Below, piece after piece: positions 17,270 to 25,063 of a stretch of 28,935 nt of DNA. Origin of the DNA: UMGS755 sp045590535 (lineage in GTDB: Bacteria; Bacillota; Clostridia; UBA1381; UBA9506); the NCBI GenBank assembly GCA_045590535.1, contig JAZNRE010000006.1, positions 1 through 28,935 on the forward strand, given 5' to 3'. A model generated the notes under the pieces. That model made no database searches and had not been told where the DNA came from. It saw only the letters and a list, made by a program, of their open reading frames with translations. Position 1 is the first letter of the stretch, and every line of letters begins with the position of its first letter. Made by a program: the position numbers and the translations under genes.

Positions 17270-17588
17270 AGCGCTCTACATCCACTACAAAAATTGTGGC
17301 ACCGCCAGTTTCAATTTCTTCAGGATACGAAGAATAATCGCTGCCTGCCACACCGATAAAGGGTTCCGGTGTAAACATGATTTGCTTTCTTTTCATGCTG
17401 TGTTTTGCGATGATATCCATAGCGTTTTGCACTTGGTCTTCTTCTGTACCAACTAAAAGAGTGGTGTTGCCGGCACGCAAAAAGCCACCGGTAGACGCCA
17501 TTTTGGTAACAGAAAAACCGGCTTTATTCAGCTCGCGCATAACCAGGTTACCATCTTCGTTGTTCACAATTGCAAATACAAGTTTCAT
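17256..17588 (-). CDS. darA: Cyclic di-AMP receptor DarA (PII-like)
   Basis: A 110-residue PII-like protein (DUF970). It opens MKLVFAIVNNEDGNLVMREL, followed by GFSVTKMASTGGFLRAGNTT with the loop residues that bind c-di-AMP in DarA/PstA, and ends GGATIFVVDVERFEKV. It forms a trimer in the cytosol; its partners are not known. ATG at 17588 has GGAGG 6 nt upstream; the frame could extend four codons. As in Bacillus (yaaQ) it precedes holB, though tmk and yaaR of the Bacillus order are absent. Confidence 0.95.
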   Translation of the reverse strand: MKLVFAIVNNEDGNLVMRELNKAGFSVTKMASTGGFLRAGNTTLLVGTEEDQVQNAMDIIAKHSMKRKQIMFTPEPFIGVAGSDYSSYPEEIETGGATIFVVDVERFEKV

Positions 17589-17624
17589 AAGAACCTCCAT
17601 TCTGCCGCAAAAGCGGCTATATAA

Positions 17625-18740
17625 TTATTTGCCGTCGCAAAGCGTCAGCATAAATTCGCCTAATTCCGCTGCAGCATTGGGTTTTGCCACCTGCTGCATG
17701 TTTCGTTTTAACATTTCAGTTTTATAAGGGTAGTGTATTAACTGGTAAACAGCCTCTGCCACAGAAAATGTTTCACTCACCGAAAGGGCAAGGCCGTTAT
17801 TTAGCATAAATTCTTTGTTTCGGTCCTCTTGACCGGGGATGGGGTCCATCATAATGATGGGCAGGTTTTTTGCCAGCGCCTCCGAGGTGGAAAGACCACC
17901 GGGTTTTGTGATAATGCAATCGGCAGCATCCATAAGGGTGCTCACCTCTCCTGTATAGCCATAGGTAATAATGGTTTTTTCCTTGTTCATGGCATCCACT
18001 CTGCCCTTGAGCTTTTTGTTGTTACCGCAAACAACCACCAGTTGAAAATCCTCTTCCATTTGGTCTAAGCTGCGAATGGCATCAAATACATCGTTGCCAT
18101 AGCCCATTGAACCCATCATAAGCAAAACGGTGAATGTATCCTCAAGCCCCAGCTGCGCCCGTGCCTCTTTTTGAGGCAATTTCCCGGCAAATCGGGGCTG
18201 AATGGGAATGCCAAAGGGCTTCAGCTTGTGAATCGGCTGCCTTTTTTTCAACGCCTGAAAGGTCAAAAGTTCTGACGCTAATACATAATAATCCACATTA
18301 GCATCTTCCCAATAAGGATGCAGCGTAAAGTCAGTCACAATGGCAACCGTCTTGGCCCGAAGTGGATATTTCTTGCGCAAATAGGTTATGGCCAGGGCCG
18401 AAATGATGTGTGTCGCCACAATCACATCGGGGTTATACAGCTTTAAATATTTCAAAAGCTTTTTATTCAGCACCGATTTGACCAATTTGCCAATTCCGGA
18501 ATCTTTTGAATAATTCCGGCGGTCCGCCAGGTCATACATGGTGCCATATACCTTTGGTGTAACCTTAGTTGAGAGCAAATAGCCCTTTTGCAAAGAGTCC
18601 GCTAAAACGGGACTGACATAATCCACAATATCTAAAAACCGACACTCTACGGTCTCGTTATCTTTAAAATATTCCTGCACAGCTTTGGCTGTTTGGTGAT
18701 GTCCCTGTCCTGTGGGGACAGACAAAAATAAAACCTTCAT
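17625..18740 (-). CDS. UgtP/MGD1-like diacylglycerol glycosyltransferase
   Basis: A 371-residue GT-B (GT28) glycosyltransferase. The N-terminal domain begins VLFLSVPTGQGHHQTAKAVQ (GQGHHQTA is the MGDG-synthase/UgtP glycine-rich motif), and the C-terminal UDP-sugar site shows LLMMGSMGYGND and IITKPGGLSTSEALA. These enzymes transfer glucose or galactose from UDP-sugar to diacylglycerol at the inner face of the membrane, making glycolipids that anchor lipoteichoic acid. It replaces recR between ybaB and darA compared with Bacillus. Processive versus single transfer cannot be told from sequence. Confidence 0.9.
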   Translation of the reverse strand: MKVLFLSVPTGQGHHQTAKAVQEYFKDNETVECRFLDIVDYVSPVLADSLQKGYLLSTKVTPKVYGTMYDLADRRNYSKDSGIGKLVKSVLNKKLLKYLKLYNPDVIVATHIISALAITYLRKKYPLRAKTVAIVTDFTLHPYWEDANVDYYVLASELLTFQALKKRQPIHKLKPFGIPIQPRFAGKLPQKEARAQLGLEDTFTVLLMMGSMGYGNDVFDAIRSLDQMEEDFQLVVVCGNNKKLKGRVDAMNKEKTIITYGYTGEVSTLMDAADCIITKPGGLSTSEALAKNLPIIMMDPIPGQEDRNKEFMLNNGLALSVSETFSVAEAVYQLIHYPYKTEMLKRNMQQVAKPNAAAELGEFMLTLCDGK

Positions 18741-18773
18741 TTATCTCGCGCTTTCTTTTTTGAAAGTATGATT

Positions 18774-19121
18774 TTAGAATAACCCGGGAATGTTCAAACC
18801 GCCGGTGATGCCTGCCATGCCTTCTTCCACCAGCGCATTTGCTTTGGCGTTGGCTTCATTAACAGCAGCAACAATTAAATCTTCCAGCATTTCAATATCA
18901 TCCGGGTCCACAATTTCCGGCTTTAAGTTAACCGAAACAAGCTCGTGGCTGCCTTTCATCACAACGGCCACAGCACCGCCGCCGGCAGTCACTTCCACGG
19001 TTTGCTCGTTAATTTCGTTTTGCATACGCTCCATGTCTGCCTGCATTTGTTGCACCCGCTGCAGCATAGCCGCTTTATTCTGATTCACACCGCCACCGGT
19101 AAATTTATTTCCTTTTGCCAT
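18774..19121 (-). CDS. ybaB: Nucleoid-associated protein YbaB/EbfC family
   Basis: A 115-residue protein of the YbaB family. The helical segment NKAAMLQRVQQMQADMERMQ (about 15-34) is followed by the strand region VEVTAGGGAVAVVMKGSHEL and the acidic loop DPDDIEMLEDLIVAAVNEA, then a Gly-rich tail GMAGITGGLNIPGLF. It binds DNA as a dimer; its cellular role is still unclear. It follows dnaX by 47 nt, the usual dnaX-ybaB pair, but recR does not follow. Confidence 0.95.
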   Translation of the reverse strand: MAKGNKFTGGGVNQNKAAMLQRVQQMQADMERMQNEINEQTVEVTAGGGAVAVVMKGSHELVSVNLKPEIVDPDDIEMLEDLIVAAVNEANAKANALVEEGMAGITGGLNIPGLF

Positions 19122-19168
19122 GTTCTTTCTCCGTTTCCGCCGAATCCGGCCTTGTTTTTCTCTGTTGG

Positions 19169-20857
19169 TTAAATAATTTCAATCCCTGTGTGTTCCTTGC
19201 CTAAAGCAAGCAAACGGTCAAAGGCGTCGCTTTCCTGATTGGTGCCGGCTTCCTTTTCAGAAAGGCATTGCACCGCCATTTTTTGCCCCGTCACCGCTAA
19301 AACCGCTTCGCACAAAAGCTCTATGTTTCCCGCCCGGGAAACAACGGTTTTATTCATCAGCGCCTCTTGGGGAAACACTAAAGAAAGCTTGCCCTGCAGC
19401 ATCATGGGGGTGGCTCTGTTTAAATGAGGCAAAACAGGCACGCCGCCGTGAGCGCGGATATATTCTTTAATTTCTTCAAACCGGCTCAAAACAGGGTCGC
19501 CCCCTGCCACAGCGTCTGTCGGTTTTTCGGCCTCGGCTGTTTCTTCTGCCGGTTTCTCTGCAAATTCTTCTGCGGGCTCTTCCTGGGGCATCGCCGCCTC
19601 CGGCGGTATCGCATCCCAGGGGGGACAATCCTCCAGCCCTTCAATATGGTTTTCTTCTTGCTTTACAGCCTCTGGCGCAGGTGTGGCTTCTTTCACCACC
19701 ACGGCACCGCTTGCAATCTGCTTTTCCAAATCGGCCATGCGGGCAAAAAGCGCCTCCATGGATTGGTCAAAGGCAGGCTCAGAAAGTTTCACCAAAGCCA
19801 GTTCATAAACCGTACGACCATAGCCCGAATCTTTGGCGGCAATAACCGCTTCGTTCATGAGCTTTAAAGCATAGATCAGCTTTTCACGGGTAAAGCCCTT
19901 TGCCAGATTCACCATCCGGGCAAACTGCTCATCCGAAGTGTTCAGCATGTCCTTTGGATTTTTTGATAGCTTCACCACCAACAAATCCCGCAAAAATCGG
20001 GTCAGGCGTGACATAAACACTTCCGGCTCTTTGCCGTTTTCAATCACCGAATCTAAAACCGACAGAGCTGCACCGCCGTCATTGTCACAAAAGGCAGAGC
20101 AAATCTGAAACAGCGCATCATAGTCCGTCATGCCGATAATTTTCAATAAATCTTCATAGCTAATGGCGTCTTCTGTGTAACCCAGCACCTGTTCTAAAAG
20201 GCTTAAGGCGTCACGCATAGAACCATCGCCCAGTTCGGCCACCATAGACAACGCTTCCGGGGCAATGGTGCGCCCTGCCGCCTCGGCAATGTGGGAAAGG
20301 CGTGCTTTAATTTCTGCCTGGGTAATTCGTTTAAAATCAAAACGCTGGCAACGGGAAAGCACCGTGGGTGGGATTTTATTCAGTTCCGTTGTGGCTAAAA
20401 TAAACAAAACATGTGCCGGCGGCTCTTCCAAGGTTTTGAGCAGCGCATTAAAGGCCTGTGTTGTGACCATGTGCACCTCGTCAATGATATATACCTTTTT
20501 TCGTGCCCGGGTGGGCAAAAAGGCCACATCATCAATGAGTTCACGAATGTTCTCCACCTTATTGCGGGAGGCGCCGTCCATCTCCACCACATCTAAAATG
20601 CTGTCATCCAAAATGCCCTTGCAAATTTCACATTCGTTGCAGGGGTTTCCATCCACCGGATGAAGACAATTCACCGCACGGGCCAAAATTTTAGCCGTGG
20701 AGGTTTTGCCTGTGCCACGGGTGCCGCAAAACAAATAGGCATGGGCCAGATTGCCGGTTTTAATTTCATTTCGCAGGGTTTTTGTAATATGCTCCTGCCC
20801 GGCCACATCGTCAAAGGTCATGGGCCGCCATGTTCTGTAAAGGGCTTGATATGCCAC
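19169..20857 (-). CDS. dnaX: DNA polymerase III gamma/tau subunit
   Basis: A 562-residue clamp-loader ATPase. Visible are LYRTWRP at the start, the P-loop GTRGTGKT (45-52), zinc ligands Cys64, 73, 76 and 79, the DExx region IIDEVHMV (125-131), TLEEPPAHVLFILATTE and SRC (169-170). After about residue 390 there is a flexible acidic linker rich in Glu/Ala/Pro (about 395-455), then a C-terminal domain. The start is GTG with GAGGTAGGTG upstream. It directly follows ffs (SRP RNA), as scr-dnaX in Bacillus, and heads the long operon. No slippery A-run typical of the E. coli tau/gamma frameshift was noticed. Confidence 0.96.
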   Translation of the reverse strand: MAYQALYRTWRPMTFDDVAGQEHITKTLRNEIKTGNLAHAYLFCGTRGTGKTSTAKILARAVNCLHPVDGNPCNECEICKGILDDSILDVVEMDGASRNKVENIRELIDDVAFLPTRARKKVYIIDEVHMVTTQAFNALLKTLEEPPAHVLFILATTELNKIPPTVLSRCQRFDFKRITQAEIKARLSHIAEAAGRTIAPEALSMVAELGDGSMRDALSLLEQVLGYTEDAISYEDLLKIIGMTDYDALFQICSAFCDNDGGAALSVLDSVIENGKEPEVFMSRLTRFLRDLLVVKLSKNPKDMLNTSDEQFARMVNLAKGFTREKLIYALKLMNEAVIAAKDSGYGRTVYELALVKLSEPAFDQSMEALFARMADLEKQIASGAVVVKEATPAPEAVKQEENHIEGLEDCPPWDAIPPEAAMPQEEPAEEFAEKPAEETAEAEKPTDAVAGGDPVLSRFEEIKEYIRAHGGVPVLPHLNRATPMMLQGKLSLVFPQEALMNKTVVSRAGNIELLCEAVLAVTGQKMAVQCLSEKEAGTNQESDAFDRLLALGKEHTGIEII

Positions 20858-20902
20858 TGTTTACACCTACCTCTTTTTGCCTGCACATTTTTGTATTGAT
20901 AC

Positions 20903-20926
20903 GAAAAAACCCGCTTGTTTGGCGGA
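20903..20926 (-). terminator. Weak terminator after SRP RNA
   Basis: Four-bp GC stem CCGC / GCGG with a 7-nt loop, followed on the minus strand by GTTTTTTCG. It could release the SRP RNA while letting some polymerases continue into dnaX. Confidence 0.45.
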
Positions 20927-20950
20927 TTGAGCGAATCAATATGGTCGTTT

Positions 20951-21053
20951 CACACCGGGTGATCCTGCATCACATCCAAGATTCCGCTTATCGCTGCTTG
21001 GTTCCCCACCTGACGAGGTTCACGGGCTCGAATTGCGCAGGACCCGGCCGACA
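20951..21053 (-). ncRNA. ffs: Signal recognition particle RNA (4.5S-type)
   Basis: Read on the minus strand, the domain IV core is GTGAACCTCGTCAGG, a GGAA tetraloop at 21005-21002, then AAGCAGCGATAAG, the SRP RNA signature that binds Ffh. The tetraloop is closed by UGG/CCA where many SRP RNAs have UCC/GGA, a compensatory swap. The outer helix pairs CCGGGTCCTGC on the 5' side with GCAGGA-TCA-CCCGG on the 3' side. Position upstream of dnaX fits Bacillus. Ends are estimated from the helix; a longer form with an Alu domain is possible. Confidence 0.88.
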
Positions 21054-21057
21054 ACGC

Positions 21058-21216
21058 TTGCGCGCTGAACGCAAAATGAAACAATATGTGCCACCAAATG
21101 TGGCTATATATGAGTTGTTTTATCCACCAATCGAACAAAACAACCTCCTGGTAACGCACTGGTTTTTCTTGCACACAATCCGCACAAGATTAAGAAAACC
21201 TAAAGGTACAATTCTC
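21058..21216 (-). other. Structured leader upstream of SRP RNA, four hairpins, no clear gene
   Basis: Between the promoter at 21224-21252 and the SRP RNA, about 160 nt are predicted to be transcribed. They hold four consecutive stems: 21161-21200 (GGTTTTCTT with AAGAAAAACC), 21114-21144 (GTTGTTTT with AAAACAAC, perfect), 21090-21104 (GCCAC with GTGGC, perfect) and 21058-21074 (TTGCG with CGCAA). It may be a 5' extension of the SRP transcript, an Alu-like domain or an unrecognised small RNA. Confidence 0.4.
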
Positions 21217-21223
21217 CGCTATA

Positions 21224-21252
21224 ATTATACCATACATACGCGCAACTTTCAA
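21224..21252 (-). promoter_or_regulatory. Sigma-A promoter upstream of ffs-dnaX operon
   Basis: Minus-strand TTGAAA, 17-bp spacer, TATAAT. It is the only strong minus-strand promoter I can find in the gap and so should drive SRP RNA and, by read-through, dnaX and the genes after it. Confidence 0.75.
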
Positions 21253-21319
21253 CTATTTTTTAAAACAATCCATAGAATTAAAGATAAAAACAGCAAAATA
21301 CAATCGCACGGTTGTAATT

Positions 21320-21349
21320 TTGCCTTTCCCCAAAAAACTACTTTACAAT
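21320..21349 (+). promoter_or_regulatory. Possible promoter of dprA-topA
   Basis: TTGCCT, 18-bp spacer, TACAAT about 75 bp upstream of dprA. The -35 box is only a partial match; no better plus-strand candidate was seen. Confidence 0.3.
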
Positions 21350-21423
21350 TTTTGCGATTTGTAGTAGTGTATTATGAGAAGTCATTTTTGATGTGCATTT
21401 AATTAAGAAGAGAGGCCGGTCTG

Positions 21424-22707
21424 ATGTCCAATATACGATTTTGGCTTTGGCTGACACTTAAAAAGGGAATCGGCAGTTCTAAAATCACGGCTCTTTTAGA
21501 GCACTTTGAGTCTCCTGAAGAAATCTACGGTGCCGACGAGGCAGAGTTTTTAAAGGTAAAAGGCCTTTCTGCTAAGGATGTGAAGGTGCTTGCCGACCGC
21601 AGCCTGCGTCGGGTAGATGCCGTGGCAGAGAGTTGCCGCAAGCATGGCATTCGTGTCCTTGCTTTTGACAGTCCCTATTATCCGGAATTGTTGAAAAACA
21701 TATACGACCCGCCTTATGTATTATACGCAAAATGCAAGGAAAGAATAAATCTAAATGACCATATGACCATGGCCGTTTTAGGCACAAGAACTTCCTCGCC
21801 CTATGGCATCACCATGGCCGAGCACATAGCCTGCGATATGGCTCGTGAAGGCATCACTGTGGTGACCGGCATGGCAAGGGGAATTGACGGTGCCGCCAGC
21901 GTCGGCGCTTTGCGGGGCGGTGGTGTGCCTGTTGCCGTGTTGGGCAACGGACTGGATATTTGCTATCCACCTGAACACAAAGAGCTGATGAAGCAAATCA
22001 TTGAACATGGTATGATTCTTTCAGAATACCCACCGGGTGTAAGGCCATATCCCTGGAATTTTAAACCCCGAAACCGCATCATCACCGGCATGAGCTACGG
22101 CACCGTTATCGTAGAAGCACCCCAAAGCAGCGGCGCTATCAATTCGGCTAACTGGACCGCCGAGCAAGGCCGTGAGCTTTTTGTAGTTCCTGGTGATGTA
22201 ACCAGAAGCACATCCCAAGGCTCTAACCGTTTGTTAACAGAAGGCGCCCAGCCGGCTCTTTCGGCTGAAGATGTCCTTTGTGTATATCGGGACCGTTTTT
22301 CTGACCTCTTGGTGCAAAACCGTCCCGCAGAAGAAATGCTGAAAACCAACTTTCCCTCTTATAATGGTTGGGTTGGCAAAAGCGTTACCCCGCAAAAAGA
22401 CCCCATTCCCTTTTCCAAAAACGAAAAGGTAAAATCAAAAAAAACCACCGTTCAAAGCGCGGTAGACGAAGCATTAACTCCTGCAACGCCCCTCCCGGCA
22501 AGTGAAAAACCCGTGCCAAAACCGGCCGTAGCTTTAACACCGCAGGAAGAAGAGCTGCTTTCGCTGCTATCGGATGCGCCGAAACACATTGATGCTTTAA
22601 CAGAGCAGGGCATGTCCCCCGGTTTGTTGGCGGCAACCCTGACCACTTTAGAGCTCAAGGGCATGATTCGGGCCCTGCCCGGCAAGCATTATTGCTTGCG
22701 AAAATAA
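21424..22707 (+). CDS. dprA: DNA processing protein DprA (Smf)
   Basis: A 427-residue protein of DprA type. An N-terminal helix-hairpin-helix/SAM-like part (about 1-80, with FLKVKGLSAKDVKVL) is followed by the Rossmann-like core: VLGTRTSSPYGITMAEHIA, VVTGMARGIDGAA (147-157), VAVLGNGLDICYPPEH and EYPPGVRPYPWNFKPRNRII. A Pro/Lys-rich linker leads to a small C-terminal winged helix (about 360-427). DprA loads RecA on incoming single-stranded DNA in transformation. No other competence gene is in the window; the dprA-topA pair is common in Firmicutes. The ribosome site GAGAGG lies upstream. Confidence 0.96.
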   Translation: MSNIRFWLWLTLKKGIGSSKITALLEHFESPEEIYGADEAEFLKVKGLSAKDVKVLADRSLRRVDAVAESCRKHGIRVLAFDSPYYPELLKNIYDPPYVLYAKCKERINLNDHMTMAVLGTRTSSPYGITMAEHIACDMAREGITVVTGMARGIDGAASVGALRGGGVPVAVLGNGLDICYPPEHKELMKQIIEHGMILSEYPPGVRPYPWNFKPRNRIITGMSYGTVIVEAPQSSGAINSANWTAEQGRELFVVPGDVTRSTSQGSNRLLTEGAQPALSAEDVLCVYRDRFSDLLVQNRPAEEMLKTNFPSYNGWVGKSVTPQKDPIPFSKNEKVKSKKTTVQSAVDEALTPATPLPASEKPVPKPAVALTPQEEELLSLLSDAPKHIDALTEQGMSPGLLAATLTTLELKGMIRALPGKHYCLRK

Positions 22708-22764
22708 GACCCACAAAGCATAGAAAATTCCGTTTTGTAACGAAGACATAAAGGAGGCACTATA

Positions 22765-24843
22765 ATGGCAACCAACTTGGTGATTGTGGAATCTCCGGCC
22801 AAGGCAAAAACCATTAAGCAATATCTTGGTAAGTCTTACACCGTCATGGCTTCTTTCGGTCATGTGCGAGACTTGCCAAAAAGCAAAATGAGCATTGACA
22901 TTGAACATAATTTCGAACCCAATTATATTACCATTCGCGGCAAGGGCGATTTGCTTGCCAAACTGAAAAAAGCAGCAAAAGAAGCAAAAAAAGTGTACCT
23001 GGCAACTGACCCTGACCGCGAGGGCGAAGCCATCAGTTGGCATTTGGCTAAGGTTTTGGGCATTGACGAAAAAGAAAAATGCCGCATCACCTTTAACGAA
23101 ATTACAAAAACCGCTGTTAAAACCGCCATCACAGAGCCCCGGGCCATTGATTTGGATTTAGTGGATGCACAGCAGGCCCGCCGCGTTCTGGACCGCATTG
23201 TGGGCTATTCCATCAGCCCAATTTTGTGGAAAAAAGTTCGCAAAGGTCTCTCAGCCGGTCGTGTGCAATCCGTGGCCTGCAAGCTGATTTGTGACCGCGA
23301 GAAAGAAATTGAAGACTTTCAGGCAGAAGAATATTGGTTAATTGACGCTCTCTTAAAAGATGCCAAGTCCGGCACCGATTTTACCGCCGAATTTTATGGC
23401 AAAAAAGGTAAAAAAATTAAGCTCACCTCAAAGCAAGAAGCCGACGAAATCTTAAAGCAGGTAGAAGGCGAGGCCTTCACCGTTTTCGATGTGAAAGCCG
23501 GGGAAAAGAAGCGGAATCCCGCTCCGCCCTTCATCACCAGCACCTTGCAGCAAGAGGCTTCCCGCAAGCTGGGCTTCACCGTTAAACGCACCATGATGGC
23601 AGCACAAAACCTCTATGAAGGTGTGGCTGTTCCCGGTCACGGCACCGTAGGTTTAATCACCTACATGAGAACCGACTCTTTGCGCATCGCCAAAGAAGCG
23701 GTTATGGAAGCACGGTCCTATATCAAGTCCCAGTATGGCGATGCTTATCTCCCTGCATCCCCCCGTGTTTACAGAACAAACAGCAGCGCCCAGGATGCTC
23801 ACGAAGCCATCCGTCCCACCTACCTTGAATTAACTCCGACAGAGCTCAAAAGCTGCCTGTCGGCTGATATGTATAAGCTTTATAAGTTAATTTGGGAGCG
23901 CTTTGTTGCCTGCCAGATGGAGTCTGCGGTTTATAACACCGTCAATGCAGACATTGGCGCCGGCTCTTATGTGTTTAAGGCCAGCGGCCGTCAAATGAAG
24001 TTTAAGGGCTTTATGGCCCTTTATGTTGAAGGTAGCGACGAGACAGAAAAAGAGCAAAATGCAAAGCTGCCGCCTCTTGCCATTGGCGAAACTGTGAAAA
24101 AGGAAAAACTGGTAAGCTCACAGCATTTCACACAACCGCCACCGCGATACACCGAGGCAACACTGATTAAAACATTAGAAGAAAAGGGCATTGGTCGCCC
24201 CAGTACCTATGCACCAACCATAACCACCATCACCGCAAGAGGGTATGTCACCCGTGAGAAAAAGCAATTCCTCCCCACAGAACTGGGCAAGGTTGTTACC
24301 GATATTATGACCCTGCACTTTAACGACATTGTGGATGTGGCCTTCACCGCCAACATGGAAAAAGAGCTTGACTCCATTGAAGAAGGCTCTGTGGACTGGG
24401 TTAACATCATCCGCGAATTCTACGGCCCCTTCTCCGAGCATTTGGGCAAAGCCGAGGCTGAACTAAAAAAGGTTAAAGTTGCCGATGAGGTTTCCGATGT
24501 GGTTTGTGATAAGTGCGGTCGCCTTATGGTGTATAAAATGGGACGGTTCGGTAAGTTTTTGGCTTGCCCCGGCTTTCCCGAATGCCGCAATGCAAAGCCC
24601 ATTGTGAAAGAAACTGGCACCCTCTGCCCCAAGTGTGGCGGCAAGGTTTTAGAGAAAAAATCCCAACGCGGCAAAAAATATTTTGGCTGCGAACACAATC
24701 CCTCCTGCGATTTTATGACCTGGGATACCCCCGTAAAAAAAGAAACCTGCCCCAAATGCGGCAGCCTGCTTTTGCAAAAAACGGGTCGCGCCAAAAAAAT
24801 CGTTTGCTATAACGAAAAATGCGACTTTGAAAGAAAATTATAA
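22765..24843 (+). CDS. topA: DNA topoisomerase I (type IA)
   Basis: A 692-residue enzyme that relaxes negative supercoils. The Toprim domain shows VIVESPAKAKTIKQYLG (6-22) and the acidic ATDPDREGEAISWH (80-93). GRVQSVACKLICDRE lies near 165-179, and the active-site tyrosine is Tyr300 in LITYMRTDS. The C-terminus carries three four-Cys zinc ribbons (starting at about CDKCG, CPKCGGKV and CPKCGSLL). AAAGGAGG precedes the ATG. It lies 57 nt after dprA and ends at a strong terminator that marks the left boundary of the restriction-modification island. Confidence 0.98.
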   Translation: MATNLVIVESPAKAKTIKQYLGKSYTVMASFGHVRDLPKSKMSIDIEHNFEPNYITIRGKGDLLAKLKKAAKEAKKVYLATDPDREGEAISWHLAKVLGIDEKEKCRITFNEITKTAVKTAITEPRAIDLDLVDAQQARRVLDRIVGYSISPILWKKVRKGLSAGRVQSVACKLICDREKEIEDFQAEEYWLIDALLKDAKSGTDFTAEFYGKKGKKIKLTSKQEADEILKQVEGEAFTVFDVKAGEKKRNPAPPFITSTLQQEASRKLGFTVKRTMMAAQNLYEGVAVPGHGTVGLITYMRTDSLRIAKEAVMEARSYIKSQYGDAYLPASPRVYRTNSSAQDAHEAIRPTYLELTPTELKSCLSADMYKLYKLIWERFVACQMESAVYNTVNADIGAGSYVFKASGRQMKFKGFMALYVEGSDETEKEQNAKLPPLAIGETVKKEKLVSSQHFTQPPPRYTEATLIKTLEEKGIGRPSTYAPTITTITARGYVTREKKQFLPTELGKVVTDIMTLHFNDIVDVAFTANMEKELDSIEEGSVDWVNIIREFYGPFSEHLGKAEAELKKVKVADEVSDVVCDKCGRLMVYKMGRFGKFLACPGFPECRNAKPIVKETGTLCPKCGGKVLEKKSQRGKKYFGCEHNPSCDFMTWDTPVKKETCPKCGSLLLQKTGRAKKIVCYNEKCDFERKL

Positions 24844-24857
24844 AACATCTTAAATGA

Positions 24858-24902
24858 TCACCCCCGCCATCTGCATGACAGATGGTGGGGGTTGTTTTTT
24901 GC
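24858..24902 (+). terminator. Terminator of dprA-topA
   Basis: A 13-bp stem (CCCCCGCCATCTG with CAGATGGTGGGGG, one G-U type mismatch) and a 5-nt loop, then GTTGTTTTTT. Very strong. Confidence 0.9.
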
Positions 24903-24978
24903 CATATTCCCTTATTCCCATAGAAAAAGCCACCGTTAACTTTAAAAAGTTGAGTTTCGTGTCGGTTCTTCAAAATTA

Positions 24979-25009
24979 AACATTAAATCTTTATTTCTGT
25001 TTTAATGTT
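24979..25009. repeat. Inverted repeat at the methyltransferase-side promoter
   Basis: Perfect 9-bp arms AACATTAAA and TTTAATGTT, 13 bp apart, the right arm running into the first -35 box. It may be an operator. A second small palindrome AACTTTAAAAAGTT lies at 24938-24951. Confidence 0.5.
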
Positions 25010-25036
25010 GACGTTGACGTAGTTTAGTGTTATACT
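25008..25036 (+). promoter_or_regulatory. Promoter of the small protein-methyltransferase unit
   Basis: TTGACG, 17-bp spacer, TATACT; the TTGACG is directly repeated at 25014-25019, and a TATAAT at 25042-25047 gives other possible pairings with poorer spacing. The segment 25031-25045 (TATACTTATGATATA) shares TATACTTAT with the promoter region of the C gene. Confidence 0.6.
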
Positions 25037-25063
25037 TATGATATAATGTTTGCGGAGGTACAT

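Noticed and set aside
20950..21174. 74-aa minus-strand open frame
   Set aside because: It covers the SRP RNA core and lacks a protein-family pattern.
21058..21216. T-box or amino-acid riboswitch upstream of ffs
   Set aside because: No T-box sequence or terminator/antiterminator pair is present and the downstream gene is SRP RNA.
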